Shown here piece after piece: positions 45,351 through 57,200 of a stretch of 64,000 nt of DNA (positions are counted from its first letter, which is position 1; every line of letters begins with the position of its first letter). The position numbers and the translations under genes were made by a program. Source of the stretch: Reticulitermes speratus (lineage: Eukaryota > Arthropoda > Insecta > Blattodea > Rhinotermitidae); NCBI GenBank assembly GCA_021186555.1, contig JAJKFL010000004.1:7182001-7246000 (forward strand), given 5' to 3'. The notes under the pieces were generated by a model. It did not search any database. It was not told the DNA's origin and worked only from the letters and a program-made list of their open reading frames with translations.

Positions 45351-48300
45351 TATGTGTAATAAGGGGAAACTATTTCAAAGTTCTTCACAGTAAATATATT
45401 TTTAAATCACTGAAAAATAAAATGCTGAATTTCGAATGTGAGCTTACCAGCACGACTCCATCTGGACTGCCCAGTTTATGAAGCTACTTTAGTAACAGGT
45501 TCCTGTATGTCTCTTTTATACAGCTGTGCCTTTGTATACGCCAGAAAAACACTTGTCTCTCATTGTTGTCATTATTGTTGTTGATATAAATACTGTCCAT
45601 ACTTACAGTTGTAATAATATATGTGAGATTTAAGCGTTAAAGAAGATTGGGAACTGATGACAACCAAGAAGAATGCTGATTGTTTTTCAAGGAAGGAGTT
45701 CTTATAAGTGAAAACTGACTAGCAAATTGAAAAACACGCATTAATTTGTGCATCTCATGCAAGTGAAAACCCATAAACCAGCTGGTTATATACTGATGGG
45801 TTACTGTTTTTAATGAAAGGAAACAAAAGCTGGAAGAAGAAACTGCATAAGTTACTGGACAGGCAGCAGTCCACTGATCTGCAGATCACTGGTTGAGAGA
45901 AACTGCTGTAGGTATAATCAAAAAGTGTCTCTGCAAAACCTCACATCTTTATTGTTCTTTTACAACATAGTTTACATTCAAGAACTACATACACTTTACA
46001 CCTGTCACGAATGCTCAAGCGGAGTTTTTAACTCCAATCCCTTAAGCAGGAAAACTATCTTTCTAATATTTCATATTCAGTCTTTACCTTTTAACTTCTG
46101 TATAAAGAAGCACAAGGATGTGGAAAATGTTTTATTCTGAAAGAACAGAGTTATGTCACATACAGTAGGACAAAATAGGTTTGAGTGCTCCCGTTTCCTT
46201 TTCCTGCACTTCTAATGTCGTTTGAGGTACAAAGTACATGGCTTAACAGAACAGTATATTCAGCTATGAGGAAACGTACAGCAGGTATAATAAAGGGTAC
46301 AGAAATTCATACTGGCATGATATTTTACTGGTAAGATTTCTAAACACAGACACATTCTCTGATATTTGTTAATGTGTTCTTTTTCCAACTCAAGAATTTG
46401 ATGCTTCAAATCCATTCAAATGTTCAAAACATTTAACTGTCCACTTGTGATCTTCCCACATCTCTCTATCCTTTGAAATCACATGCTGTACATGTAAGTT
46501 CTCTTGTCTTCCTGCCTTTATCTTCCTGCCTGTGTTTAAATAAACTCTAAAATCCTGGTATCTGTACTTCCTTGCTGAGTAGCTTTTGTTCATACCAAAA
46601 GAAATTTGTCTCAATGGGGACGTCGCTTTGAAAGCGAGGGTGTAGAAATTTATGCAGTATTGAATATTTACATTAAGAGAAAATGTTGCTACATTTGCTG
46701 CTCATTCCACTAGCATGTTTGATACATAACTTTGTAAATGAAGAAAATTCTTTTTATAAACTGTAATAAAAATTGCCCACAAAGCTCTGTATTAGAGTAA
46801 CAAAATATTATATTCAATATACTAGTATGTGTGCTTCTAAAGCAGCAGTAGATTTTAAAGTCAAACTTTGCATGATTTTCAGTCGTAATTTGTTTTCTAT
46901 TAGGGGTTTCTGTAAGTGGTTTTATGCAGATGTTGTTCTCAATGTCAGTTACATGGGCATGGCTATGATAGCACCAACACATGTGGATCCCAGATTTTGT
47001 GACATCGCATGTAATTTAATTAAAACACTTCCATAAAACTCATGCCCAGATGTGGGAACAAATCTCTTATGCACAAAACTGCATTTTATATAGTTAGGAC
47101 TGAACATTGTGGCAAACTGGGAAGCACTCCAACTTCACGTGCAAGAGGTCCCAGGTTCAGAAATCTTCCTGGAGGCTGGCTATCCTGACTTATGTTTTCA
47201 GTGTTTTTCCTAAATTCCTGTGAGAATGTTAATATTTTAAATTATCAGCTGTGTATATAATCAGTTCTGCCAAGCATTCAGAAATCTGACTCAGAGTTGG
47301 GAGCAACTCCTGAATTTTGATTCATAATGAACACAAATTCCAGTAGGCTTTTTTATATTATGTTTGAAGCGTGTAGCCTTCTAAAGCTCCGTGGCACTTG
47401 GAATCTGCCACTGTGTTGGACGAGAAAATAGCATGCATGTTATAAACCATAAAAACAAAATGTGACCACTTAATGCCCGGTCAGAAAGTGGAGTCTGAAA
47501 GTACTGAAAGCTATTAGCATTTTCAATTCATATATAAAAATTCAACTGAGCTATAAACATGTTGACTATTTGTTATTTTTGATGATTGGACATAAGAAGC
47601 ACGTGTATGAGATTTGAGGTTCTTATGGCTTTTAATGTTATGATCATGCACTGTGATCTTTACATAAAGGACTATCATCAATATTTTCATTTTCCCTTAG
47701 CATGTGTGTGAGAATATTCATTAGTGTGCTGGTGGAAAGAAAGGAGATTAATAATCAGCTCACAAGAAAAAACTCCACTAATAATTAGGAAATCTGTTTG
47801 TATGAATGACAGCTTTGTGGACTGTGTAGTTTCACGTGAACAGTGAAGTCCTACTCGCCACATAGCACATCCAGAACTGAAATTCATGAAACTGTTTCTG
47901 AACTTTATATTAAAGATTAAGAAGTTCTTGTCCTGAACCTGTAAACAGTGTAACGTTTGCTTGTAAAAACAATTGTGAAAGTTTACATAAGGACAGTAGT
48001 ATATCTGGAATTTCATTTTGAGGAGGTGTTTTGAGAAATGTATTAGAAAAGTTACCTTATATTACATAAATTTACAGATCAGTAAAGCTGTTTACATAAA
48101 AGTTGGATCTTTCATCACATAATCTTTGTTTTAAATCAAAATAAATAAAACGCTATCACATTATTCAGTTCAGTGTGATTGTGTGTCTCCCTCACAATCT
48201 TTCCCCTGTTAATATAATAACGTATAATTAGCCCTTTGTGGTCCAGACTGTTTTTCATATCACTGGACCTCTGAATGATACATGGGACTATGTGACCAAT

Positions 48301-48372
48301 TTAATACCGAACACTTAATACAGTGGTGATGATTCTGCACATAAAATTCTGTTGCCTAAGAAGCTAATTTAA

Positions 48373-48797
48373 TCAACAAGTAATGCCATGCATGTGTAGT
48401 GCTGGCTGAATTTCTGATGGTGTATAATTTTTTTCTTGATATGCAGGAAGACTACGTCTCTGTTTTATCAACATAACAATCCACTTACGAATCAGGAAAA
48501 GGAACCATGCTACACAATGGACTGTGAGAACAAACACTAGTCCAAACACTGAAGATGCTGCTGTTCTTTTTGGCAGGCGCCAATCCAAAAGAGGATAGAC
48601 AAATGGTCGATCGTACCTGTCTGTTCCTCCTGATTCATAGTATATAAAGCTAAACACCACATAGCACACTGTAATGAGGAATGGCCAGTAGCAGTGTAAT
48701 AGTCTGAAAGGATGAGCTACAAGGAAAAGATCTGTTACCATGAACACAGAATTGAATGCGTGGACCATGAGATTCAGGGCGTCCAGTCTGTGGATGG
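48373..48797 (-). CDS. Rolling stone-like B, exon 4 and stop
   Basis: A 425-nt terminal exon from TCTGTTTTAACAG, phase 1. It encodes three membrane segments and a hydrophilic tail with RKWIVMLIKQRRSLPAYQ before the stop at 48373. Confidence 0.92.
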
Positions 48798-51700
48798 CTG
48801 TTAAAACAGAGAAAAGAACTATTAGGTCTGTCCTCATGTCTTGCAACGAGATATAATCAGGACTTAAATATACCACATTACCACTTATATACACACACAT
48901 TTGCTTGCGTTCCTTGACTCTAGAAGTAAGTTTGAATGATTGTAGGATGTGAAATAAGTCATGAAGTACATAACATACAAATGAGCACAGTTCAAATTAT
49001 TATAAAATTATATGATCCACTAAATGCTTATACATATAATAGATAATTAATACTACTCGTTTATACTATATAAATTAAAAAAACTTAAAAGAAGATTATG
49101 GGGCACTTTTAAACATTAGGAATTGATCAGCCTACTTAAAAGGGGCGTGTATTTAAATATCTTTTTAATGCTACTTAGTTGTGAAAAGAAGCAAAAATTG
49201 TGATGTAACAAATATATAGGTTTATAGATTATATGGGTTTTTAAACCACTTTCTGAGGTACATGTTGCTTTATTGTCATGCCTCTTTCTGTGATAAGAAC
49301 ACAGCCATACACACAGATTTTAAACAGTATTTGTGTAATTCAGTGGCTCTCAAGGGAAACATCTCCATGGCCACACTGATGTTGCTGCATTCATTTTTTT
49401 TTTAAAATGTTGATGTCAAGACGTAAGTGGAGAACACATAGCTACCGAGTTTATTAAGGGTATGCGGAAGAAAATAAACACCAAAATGACAGCAAAATTG
49501 CCAGGGAGTCACATCTGGTTAAGTGTGTCTTTTCTTTGTCACTGGAGTTGTGTTTTTTTGGACATTGTCTAGGGGACAGAAGATATATATGTACATATAT
49601 ATATATATGTCGTATGCAGACACACATGATATTTCAGAGGCTGTTCTGTCACCATTTGTAGGTACAAGGAAGGTGATGCTACTGTGCAAGGCCAGGGATT
49701 GAGTCAACTTCTGTATAAGGCACAGAAGGATTACAGGTACAAAAACTGACAAAGGGAGGGAAACATAAAGATGCAGAGTTGAAGAAGAGGAGAAAATGAA
49801 AATAATGATGATGATGATGATGATGATGAAGAAGAAGAAGAAGAAGAAGATGATGATGATGATGATGATGACAGTGTAGCAGCAGAACAATAGCAACAAG
49901 GATAATGGGTGTTGGTGGTGGTGGTGTGGTGGAGGTGTCAGCAGAAGCCTTCATCACAAACAGTGGCAAGCCAAACTTAAATTACAAGAGGTGAAAGAAA
50001 TTATAGCCCTCAGTGATTGTCAGGAATAAGACGAAAACAGGAAGTAGTAGATAAAAGACAATAAATTATATTAACTGAGCTGTTTGTGGTGAAGTTTAAT
50101 ACCACTAACATCCCCCCCCCCCCCCCCAACCAAATATGTGGCTTTTTAAATTGTTTGTAAATTGACCTGGTGCCCACACTTGATATTTGCTGCCGAGTTT
50201 CTGAATGTGCACTCACCTGGATCATACACTGTCAACCAATATGCGACGGTGATACCCAGTGCCATGACGATGCCTGTGGTGTTTAGAGCCCAATAAACTT
50301 TGTAACTGAGGGACATTTCAGAGTCATTTGTTCTGAAATCTGAAAGAAAAGACATAATGCAGCACCTACAGTCAAATTACTAATTGCAGTAAAGCAGTAA
50401 TAAAATGGAAGAAATTTAGGGTTATCTGTCACTGTGTACCTCACTTGTAGGATAATATGTCATGTAAATTTTAATTGTTTACCATCTTGTGGGATGTGAT
50501 GTTACATAGGCAGGTCAGTAGTACAAGCACTTCAGAGGAACTTGCTGCCTCTGTCTTTACCCTGAAGCTGGAAACAGCACGTTACTGCGAAATGTTCGTA
50601 CTTCTATACCAAATTTCACGGCGTCACGTCCCATAATCTTAATATTCACCACCATGAGAACCTCATATTTCATATTTAATTCTTTTTCTTCATCATCCAC
50701 AAAGATTTGGTGCTTTTTGAAGCCAATTATGGCATTCAGAAGTTGAAGTGATCCTTCCAATTACACCCCAGTCTTCATTAGCTCTTAACCTCTCTGGAAG
50801 CTTGTGCTACATATGGTGTGTCTTGTGTTTAGATGTTAACACTTGTTGTCAGGGTATGAAGTGAAAACAGTAGATCAAATTGTGATTGCCAGTAACACAA
50901 ATTCTTCTCAAAGCTACTCAAAGTTTGGAAACACTTAAAAACATTGTAAGAACAGCTTCAAGATATATACTTACATAAAAATCTTGTTTTGTTTGATTTG
51001 CTCTGCTACTTTATTTTACGAATAGTATGGGATATAAGAGGATATTTTTAAATTCTTTGTTTGCTGAAATTTTTTACCAGACATGTCTTATTTTATTTTA
51101 GTATAGACAGAGCTCGCCGATCCCAGTGGCTGCGCGGTCTAAGGCGTGGGTCTACGGCCACTCACTTGCTGGGATTGCGGGATCGAATCCCACCAGGGGC
51201 ATGGATGTCTGTCTCTTGTGAGTGTTGTGTGTTGTCAGTTTAAAAAGTTTAAAACTACTTAATCTCTCCCCTGCTCTATATATTCTAATGTAAAAAGCAG
51301 TAATACTTAATACATGCCATATAGTCAAAAGTTTTTGGCAGAACAGTGAATAAGAAGTGCTTGTTCAGTGAGACATGTACTCTTTTGGGAACCAGCTAAA
51401 CTGCTGTGAAGTAAGGAGTGTGGATGATGATGATGATAGATTAGATTAGACGGACGGATGGATGGATGGGTAAATAGGTAATTTTAACTGTGGACGTGTA
51501 AGATAGATTTATTAACAAAATGAAGTTAACGGTATTTCAAGGAGAAGATGGGAAGGTTTTGTTATTGAAATATAATATATATATCAGGAGAAGTGTTTCT
51601 TTTTACAACTGATGATCTGTTGTTTATTGCTGCAGATCCGCTGCGACACTCACCTGGCTTACGTTCTGCAATGAGCCTATGAGTCAGAAGCCATGCTCCA

Positions 51701-53909
51701 AGTACAGCTTGTGTTGTGCACACTGCATAACCCCAGTTGGTGAGGTATATGGGCCATTTGCTAATATATAGCAATCCTGAGTTCTTAGTGCTGCGGCCTG
51801 GGTCACAGATGGAGAGGATCAGTGTGGCCACAAACAGGATAGCTAGGAACCACCGGTAAGTTAAATAGACTAGATGGACCCTCAATCTGGACTGCCACTG
51901 AAAACAGAAAGTTACAAACACGTCATTATCTGTTTTATTCTTCCACCTGTGCTTAGGTCTTCCAAGTGGTTCTTCCTGTGAGATTTTCTGTCTAAAATCA
52001 CATGACATGACAGTGGAAATTTTTTATGGTGACCTGTTGTGGACATGTGATAATAGTATCAGAGGTGCTCAGAATCTGCATGGTCTAATCCAGTGGTATT
52101 CAATCTTTTTTTTTTTTCGCGTACCCCGACATATAATTTCTCTTCAACTTTGTACCCCCAAAGTTGTTGGTGCATAATTCAAGTTATTCATAGTCTATAA
52201 TCTACATCTAAAATAAGTTAAATAAATTACGTCCAAAATTATGTATTAAATAATAAGTTTTAAATGAAAAAAAAGGAGAATCAAGCTATTAAATAAAAAA
52301 TATGTTATTGCCTATCATATAAAAATTAATAAAGGAACAAAGGTATTTTAGCAAAGCAAAATTATATGCACTATGTGGAATAAAATGAAACTAGCCGCCC
52401 AGATAAGAATTGCATAAAGGAGAGAGAGAGAGAGAGAGAGAAAATGGCACTCCCAAATCGCATGTCCTTACGTCCGGGTCTCTTGTGGCCAATCCTAAAT
52501 CTGGCCCTGATTATTCAGCGTTTATCATGAAATAATAGATTTATTTTTTTTAGTTTCACGTACCCCCTAAGATGTCTTCGCGTACCCCCGGGGGTACGCA
52601 TACCCCAGGTTGAATACCACTGGTCTAATCCACTGGAATCCTAAACTGCACAAGACTAGTATTAACTCTGACGTTCTCATGGTAGTGGCTGTGAAAATTA
52701 CCACATTCCAGGATGTGACACCAAGCAGTTTGACAGAAATTTGGTAAATTTCTTAACAACATGTTAACTCTTCCTGTGTTGCAAGCATTACCAAAATTCC
52801 TGTGTTCTATGCACCTTACCAGCCAAAATATCAAAATCTGAGTTTTTGCATTCACGGTAGTCCAGTACACTAAACGAACCAGCCATGATGTCTAGTATCA
52901 TTTAGAGGGACTACAATCAGATCCGTCTGGGTCCACTTAACCTCTAACAGAAATGAGTAGCAAGGAATTTCCTTGGTGGTAAAGTGCGGCCGGCACATAG
53001 AGCTGACGCCCTTTACCTTCCTAGTTGTGCCGAATGTCAAAGCAAGGATGGAAGCCCATAATTCCATCCCCCATCTGAGTCTTCATGACTTCTTATGGGG
53101 AAGCTTTACCTTTACCTTATTGTGTATGACACCGAAAGTCATGAAAACACTTGCAGAATATGTAAAAAATGAAGCACAAAGAAATATATCGTGTGTAGAA
53201 TATACTGTATATGACACAGGGAGGGTTAAGAACTTTTAATTCTTCTAAATATGTACTGTAAGTTGTCATGGTGACTCATCGCAATCAAAACTTTATGGGC
53301 AATCAGCCATCGCAGTACAGACTAAAACTCCCAGACTCTGAATCAGTACAGCTGATTGGTTGTGAAAACTCCCAGACTCTATATCAGTACAGCTGATTGG
53401 TTGTGAAAATTCCCAGACTCTATATCAGTACAGCTGATTGGTTGTGAAAACTCCCAGACTCTATATCAGTACAGCTAATTGGTTGTGAAAACTCCCAGAC
53501 TCTGAAAAAGTACAGCTGATTGGCTGTGAAAACTCCCAGACTCTGTATCAGTACAGCTGATTGGTTGTGAAAACTCCCAGACTATATCAGTACAGCTGAT
53601 TGGTTGTGAAAACTCCCAGAATCTGTATCAGTACAGCTGATTGGTTGTGAAAACTCCCAGACTCTATATCAGTACAGCTGATTGGTTGTGAAAACTCCCA
53701 GACTGTGTATCAGTACAGCTGATTGGTTGTGAAGACGTTATTGCACTTTGTTCTAAACACTGGCTGATCATATTGAGAGCATATATGTGTGTCTTTTTAT
53801 GTCGATATTAGCAGGAACTCACCTGACACCTCACGAACTCTTCTGGCTTGTCATGTTCCAGTCGTATCGACTTGAGGTGAAACTCTCTCTTCCATATTGC
53901 TGTTACCAT
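48373..53909 (-). CDS. Rolling stone-like multipass membrane protein, copy B
   Basis: Four minus-strand exons (53951-53823, 51897-51654, 50339-50217, 48797-48373) join to 292 residues from the Met at 53909 (MVTAIWKREFHLKSI), or 299 from the Met at 53930 (MDPKRKG). I prefer 53909 because it aligns with the start of copy A. Same family and layout: DKPEEFVRCQWQ, SKWPIYLTNWGYAV, AYWLTVYDPG, HRLDALNLMVHAFNS, VAHPFRLLH and VYPLLDW. About six membrane spans. Intron positions and phases equal those of copy A; exon 3 is 123 nt in both. The C-terminal tail (KNYTPSEIQPALHMHGITC) differs from copy A. Intron 1 carries a ten-copy minisatellite with E-box and CCAAT motifs. The frame is intact. Family identity is remembered; function in this animal is unknown. 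Confidence 0.88.
48798..50216. other. Rolling stone-like B, intron 3
   Basis: AT-rich. Contains a GATGAT/GAAGAA triplet tract at about 49800-49870 and a 16-base C run at 50112-50127. The triplet tract creates artificial His- and Ile-rich reading frames on the minus strand. No exon was seen. Confidence 0.55.
50217..50339 (-). CDS. Rolling stone-like B, exon 3
   Basis: A 123-nt exon from TCTTTTCTTTCAG to GATCCAG/GTGAGT, phase 1 at both ends. It encodes FRTNDSEMSLSYKVYW and a membrane segment ending WLTVYDPG. Confidence 0.9.
50340..51653. other. Rolling stone-like B, intron 2
   Basis: Contains a truncated family A SINE (51117-51243) and short GATG/GGAT tracts at about 51425-51472. A CTGGAAACAGCACG plus GCGAAATGTTCG motif near 50570-50600 looks like dispersed-repeat debris. 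No exon was seen. Confidence 0.5.
51117..51243 (+). repeat. SINE family A, 3'-truncated
   Basis: Matches 1978-2100 closely (GATCCCAGTGGCTGCGCGG, AAGGCGTGGGTCT, GGATCGAATCCCA, TTGTGAGTGTTGTGTGTTG) and stops abruptly after TGTCAG, lacking the second half of the element. Confidence 0.85.
51654..51897 (-). CDS. Rolling stone-like B, exon 2
   Basis: A 244-nt exon from TTTCTGTTTTCAG to AAGCCAG/GTGAGT, phase 0 in and phase 1 out. It encodes WQSRLRVHLVYLTYRW, two membrane segments and ISKWPIYLTNWGY. Confidence 0.9.
52091..52622. mobile_element. hAT-type nonautonomous element with intact 8-bp target duplication
   Basis: Ends CAGTGGTATTCAATC and GGTTGAATACCACTG are inverted repeats. GTCTAATC occurs immediately outside both ends (52083-52090 and 52623-52630), the 8-bp duplication typical of hAT transposons. 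Subterminal GTACCCC motifs recur at both ends. Non-coding. The perfect duplication indicates a fairly recent insertion. Confidence 0.92.
52975..53110 (+). repeat. SINE family D-related remnant
   Basis: Contains GTGCGGCCGGCACATAG and ends in a GCTTTACCTTTACC stretch, the reverse complement of the AGGTAAAGGTAAAGC border at 44143. Too worn to read promoter boxes. Confidence 0.4.
53324..53732. repeat. 41-bp minisatellite, ten copies, in intron 1 of copy B
   Basis: Ten head-to-tail copies of a 41-bp unit with AAAACTCCCAGACTCT and ATCAGTACAGCTGATTGG. One unit is two bases short and a few substitutions are scattered. Nine units keep CAGCTG and all ten keep ATTGG. It lies 91 bp from the exon 1 donor of copy B. 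Confidence 0.95.
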
Positions 53910-53951
53910 CCCTTTTCTCTTTGGGTCCATACAGTGGACCACCTGTGTGTT
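53823..53951 (-). CDS. Rolling stone-like B, exon 1 (first one recognised)
   Basis: Open exon from a TTATCTCACAG acceptor to TGTCAG/GTGAGT, leaving in phase 0. It contains two candidate starts, 53930 and 53909. The acceptor-like upstream edge suggests a 5' untranslated exon further right. Confidence 0.8.
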
Positions 53952-54290
53952 CTGTGAGATAAAAAGATATAAAGTCAATGTACATATCAAACAAAACAGT
54001 CTGCATTTGTTGGCATGGTTCACTTCATTTCACTGCTATGTTAGCCATTGTATCCTACAAATGAGTCTTATTTCACTGTATTTGCTGTTTGTTTTTCCCT
54101 TAGCATACAAGATCATATACAAGCAGGAAATTATATTGTATTAAGTAATAGGCAATGAACTCTTGACTAGCCGAGCAACTGTAAGCTTCTGAAGAACAAC
54201 TCTTCTCAATGGAGTTTATGTTTTTGTCATTATTCTTTTATTTGTGAAAATGACTAAGGGTACTGGTTATACTGTTACATCTATATAAAT

Positions 54291-57200
54291 CAGGGGTGTC
54301 CAATTCACGGTCCGCGGTCCACATGCAGCCCATCAGGTCGTGTTGTGCGGCCCGCGGCTACATTTGTAAATATGTTGTAAAATTACATAATAGTAGAATT
54401 GTCTTTTTTAGGTAATTTTAGTTAATGATGTTTAAACTGAAGTTCTGAATCAAGTAAGAAAAGAAAAGTGTTCCAACGAATGCCCTGATAAAGAGTGCAA
54501 TTTCCTAAAATAATCATATCGCGACAGACTATGACTTGCCGCATTTGTGGGTTAGCTACCACTGTAGAAAACACTTTAAAATCGGAAGCTTCAAATTTCG
54601 GATATTATTCACTGGCTCTTGATGAAAGTACAGATGTTAGCAACACTGCCTTGTTAGCGATCTGTGTACGTGGGGTCGATAAAGTACGTACGTTAGCAAC
54701 ACTGCCCAGTTAGCGGTCTTTGTACGTGGGGTCGATAAAGTACAGATGTTAGCAACACTGCCTTGTTAGCGATCTCTGTACGTGGGGTCGATAAAGTACA
54801 GATGTTAGCAACACTGCCTTGTTAGCGATCTGTGTACGTGGGGTCGATAAAGTACAGATGTTAGCAACACTGCCCAGTTAGCGATCTGTGCACGTGGGGT
54901 CGATAAAGTACAGATGTTAGCAACACTGTCCAGTTAGCGATCTGTGTACGTGGGGTCTTTAAAGTACAGATTTCAGCGACACTGCCCAATTAGCAATCTT
55001 TGTACGTGGGGTCGATAAAGTACAGATGTTAGCAACACTGCCTTGTTAGCGATCTGTGTACGTGGGGTCGATAAAGTACAGATGTTAGCAACACTGCCTT
55101 GTTAGCGATCTGTGTACGTGGGGTCGATAAAGTACAGATGGTAGCAACACTGCCTTGTTAGCGATCTGTGTTCGTGGGGTAGATAAAGTACAGATGTTAG
55201 CAACGCTACCCAGTTAGCGATCTGTGTACGTGGGGTCGATAAAGTACAGATGTTAGCAACACTGTCCAGTTAGCGATCTGTGTACGTGGGGTTTTTAAAG
55301 TACAGATATCAGCGACACTGCCCAATTAGCAAGCTTTTTACGTGGGGTCGATAAAGTACAGATGTTAGCAACACTACCCAGTTAGCGATCTGTGCACGTG
55401 GGGTCGATAAAGTACAGATTTCAGCGACACTGCCCAATTAGCAAGCTTTGTACGTGGGGTCGATAAAGTACAGATGTTAGCAACACTGCCCAGTTAGCGG
55501 TCTTTGTACGTGGGGTCGATAAAGTACAGATTAGCAACACTGTCCAGTTAGCGATCTGTGTACGTGGGGTTTTAAAGTACAGATTTCAGCGACACTGCCC
55601 AATTAGCAAGCTTTGTACGTGGGTCGATAAAGTACAGATGTTAGCAACACTCCCAGTTAGCGATCTGTGTACGTGGGGTCTTTAAAGTACAGATTTCAGC
55701 GACACTGCCCAATTAGCAAGCTTTGTACGTGGGGTCGATAAAGTACAGATGTTAGCAACACTGCCCAGTTAGCGATCTGTGTACGTGGGTCGATAAAGTA
55801 CAGATGTTAGCAACACTGCCTTGTTAGCGATCTGTGTTCGTGGGGTAGATAAAGTACAGATGTTAGCAACGCTACCCAGTTAGCGATCTGTGCAGTGGGG
55901 TCGATAAAGTACAGATGTTAGCAACACTGTCCAGTTAGCGATCTGGTACGTGGGGTCTTTAAAGTACAGATTTCAGCGACACTGCCCAATTAGCAATCTT
56001 TTTACGTGGGGTCGATAAAGTACAGATGTTAGCAACACTGCCTGTTAGCGATCTGTGTACGTGGGTCGATAAAGTACAGATGTTAGCAACACTGCTGCTT
56101 GTAGCGATCTGTATACGTGGGGTAGATAAAGTACAGATGTTAGCAACACTACCCAGTTAGCGATCTGTGCACGTGGGGTCGATAAAGTACAGATGTTAGC
56201 AACACTGTCCAGTTAGCGATCTGTGTACGTGGGGTCTTTAAAGTACAGATTTCAGCGACACTGCCCAATTAGCAAGCTTGTACGTGGGTCGATAAAGTAC
56301 AGATGTTAGCAACACTGCCCAGTTAGCGATCTGTGCACGTGGGTCGATAAAGTACAGATGTTAGCAACACTGTCCAGTTAGCGATCTGTGTACGTGGGGT
56401 CTTTAAAGTACAGATTTCAGCGACACTGCCCAATTAGCAAGCTTTGTACGTGGGGTCGATAAAGTACAGATGTTAGCAACACTACCCAGTTAGCGATCTG
56501 TGCACGTGGGGTCGATAAAGTACAGATGGTAGCAACACTGCCTTGTTAGCGATCTGTGCACGTGGGTCGATAAAGTACAGATGTTAGCAACACTGTCCAG
56601 TTAGCGATCTGTGTACGTGGGGTCTTTAAAGTACAGATTTCAGCGACACTGCCCAATTAGCAAGCTTTGTACGTGGGGTCGATAAAGTACAGATGTTAGC
56701 AACACTACCCAGTTAGCGATCTGTGCACGTGGGGTCGATAAAGTACAGATGTAGCAACACTGCCAGTTAGCGATCTGTGTCCGTGGGGTCGATAAAGTAC
56801 AGATGTTAGCACACGTCCAGTTAGCGATCTGTGTACGTGGGGCTTAAAGTACAGATTTCAGCGACACTGTCCCAAGTTAGCAATCTTGTACGTGGGGTCT
56901 GATTAAAGTACAGATTTAGCAACACTCCCAGTTAGCGATCTTGTACGTGGGGTCGATAAAGTACAGATGTTAGCAACACTGCCTTGTTAGCGATCGTGTA
57001 TCGTGGGGTCGATAAAGTACAGATGTTAGCAACCTACCCAGTTAGCGATCTGTGTACGTGGGGTCGATAAATACAGATGTTAGCACACTGCCATTAGCAA
57101 CTGTGTACGTGGGGTCATAAAGATTAGATTTACACTGAATACAAGCTTGACGTGGTCGTAAAGTCAGTAGCAAACAGCCAAGTTATGCGATCTGTGAACG

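Larger units (their letters stand above)
41296..48372. other. Spacer between the two rolling-stone-like genes
   Basis: About 7 kb with no gene recognised. It holds SINEs at 42445, 44135, 44530, 44960 and 45165, a 19-base G run (42912-42930), (AAT)n near 42270-42320, (TTG)n at 43655-43682, (GTA)n at 44919-44941 and a hairpin pair at 43861-44015. The stretch 45.4-48.3 kb is plain AT-rich DNA. The 5' exon or promoter of copy A may lie in the first 2 kb, but I cannot place it. Confidence 0.55.
51898..53822. other. Rolling stone-like B, intron 1
   Basis: Holds a young hAT-type element (52091-52622), a (GA)n tract at 52420-52440 inside it, a family D SINE remnant (52975-53110) and a ten-copy 41-bp minisatellite (53324-53732). 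No further exon was seen. Confidence 0.6.

Noticed and set aside
49519-49969. His-rich or Ile-rich proteins on the minus strand
   Set aside because: The open frames are created by a GATGAT/GAAGAA triplet tract within an intron.
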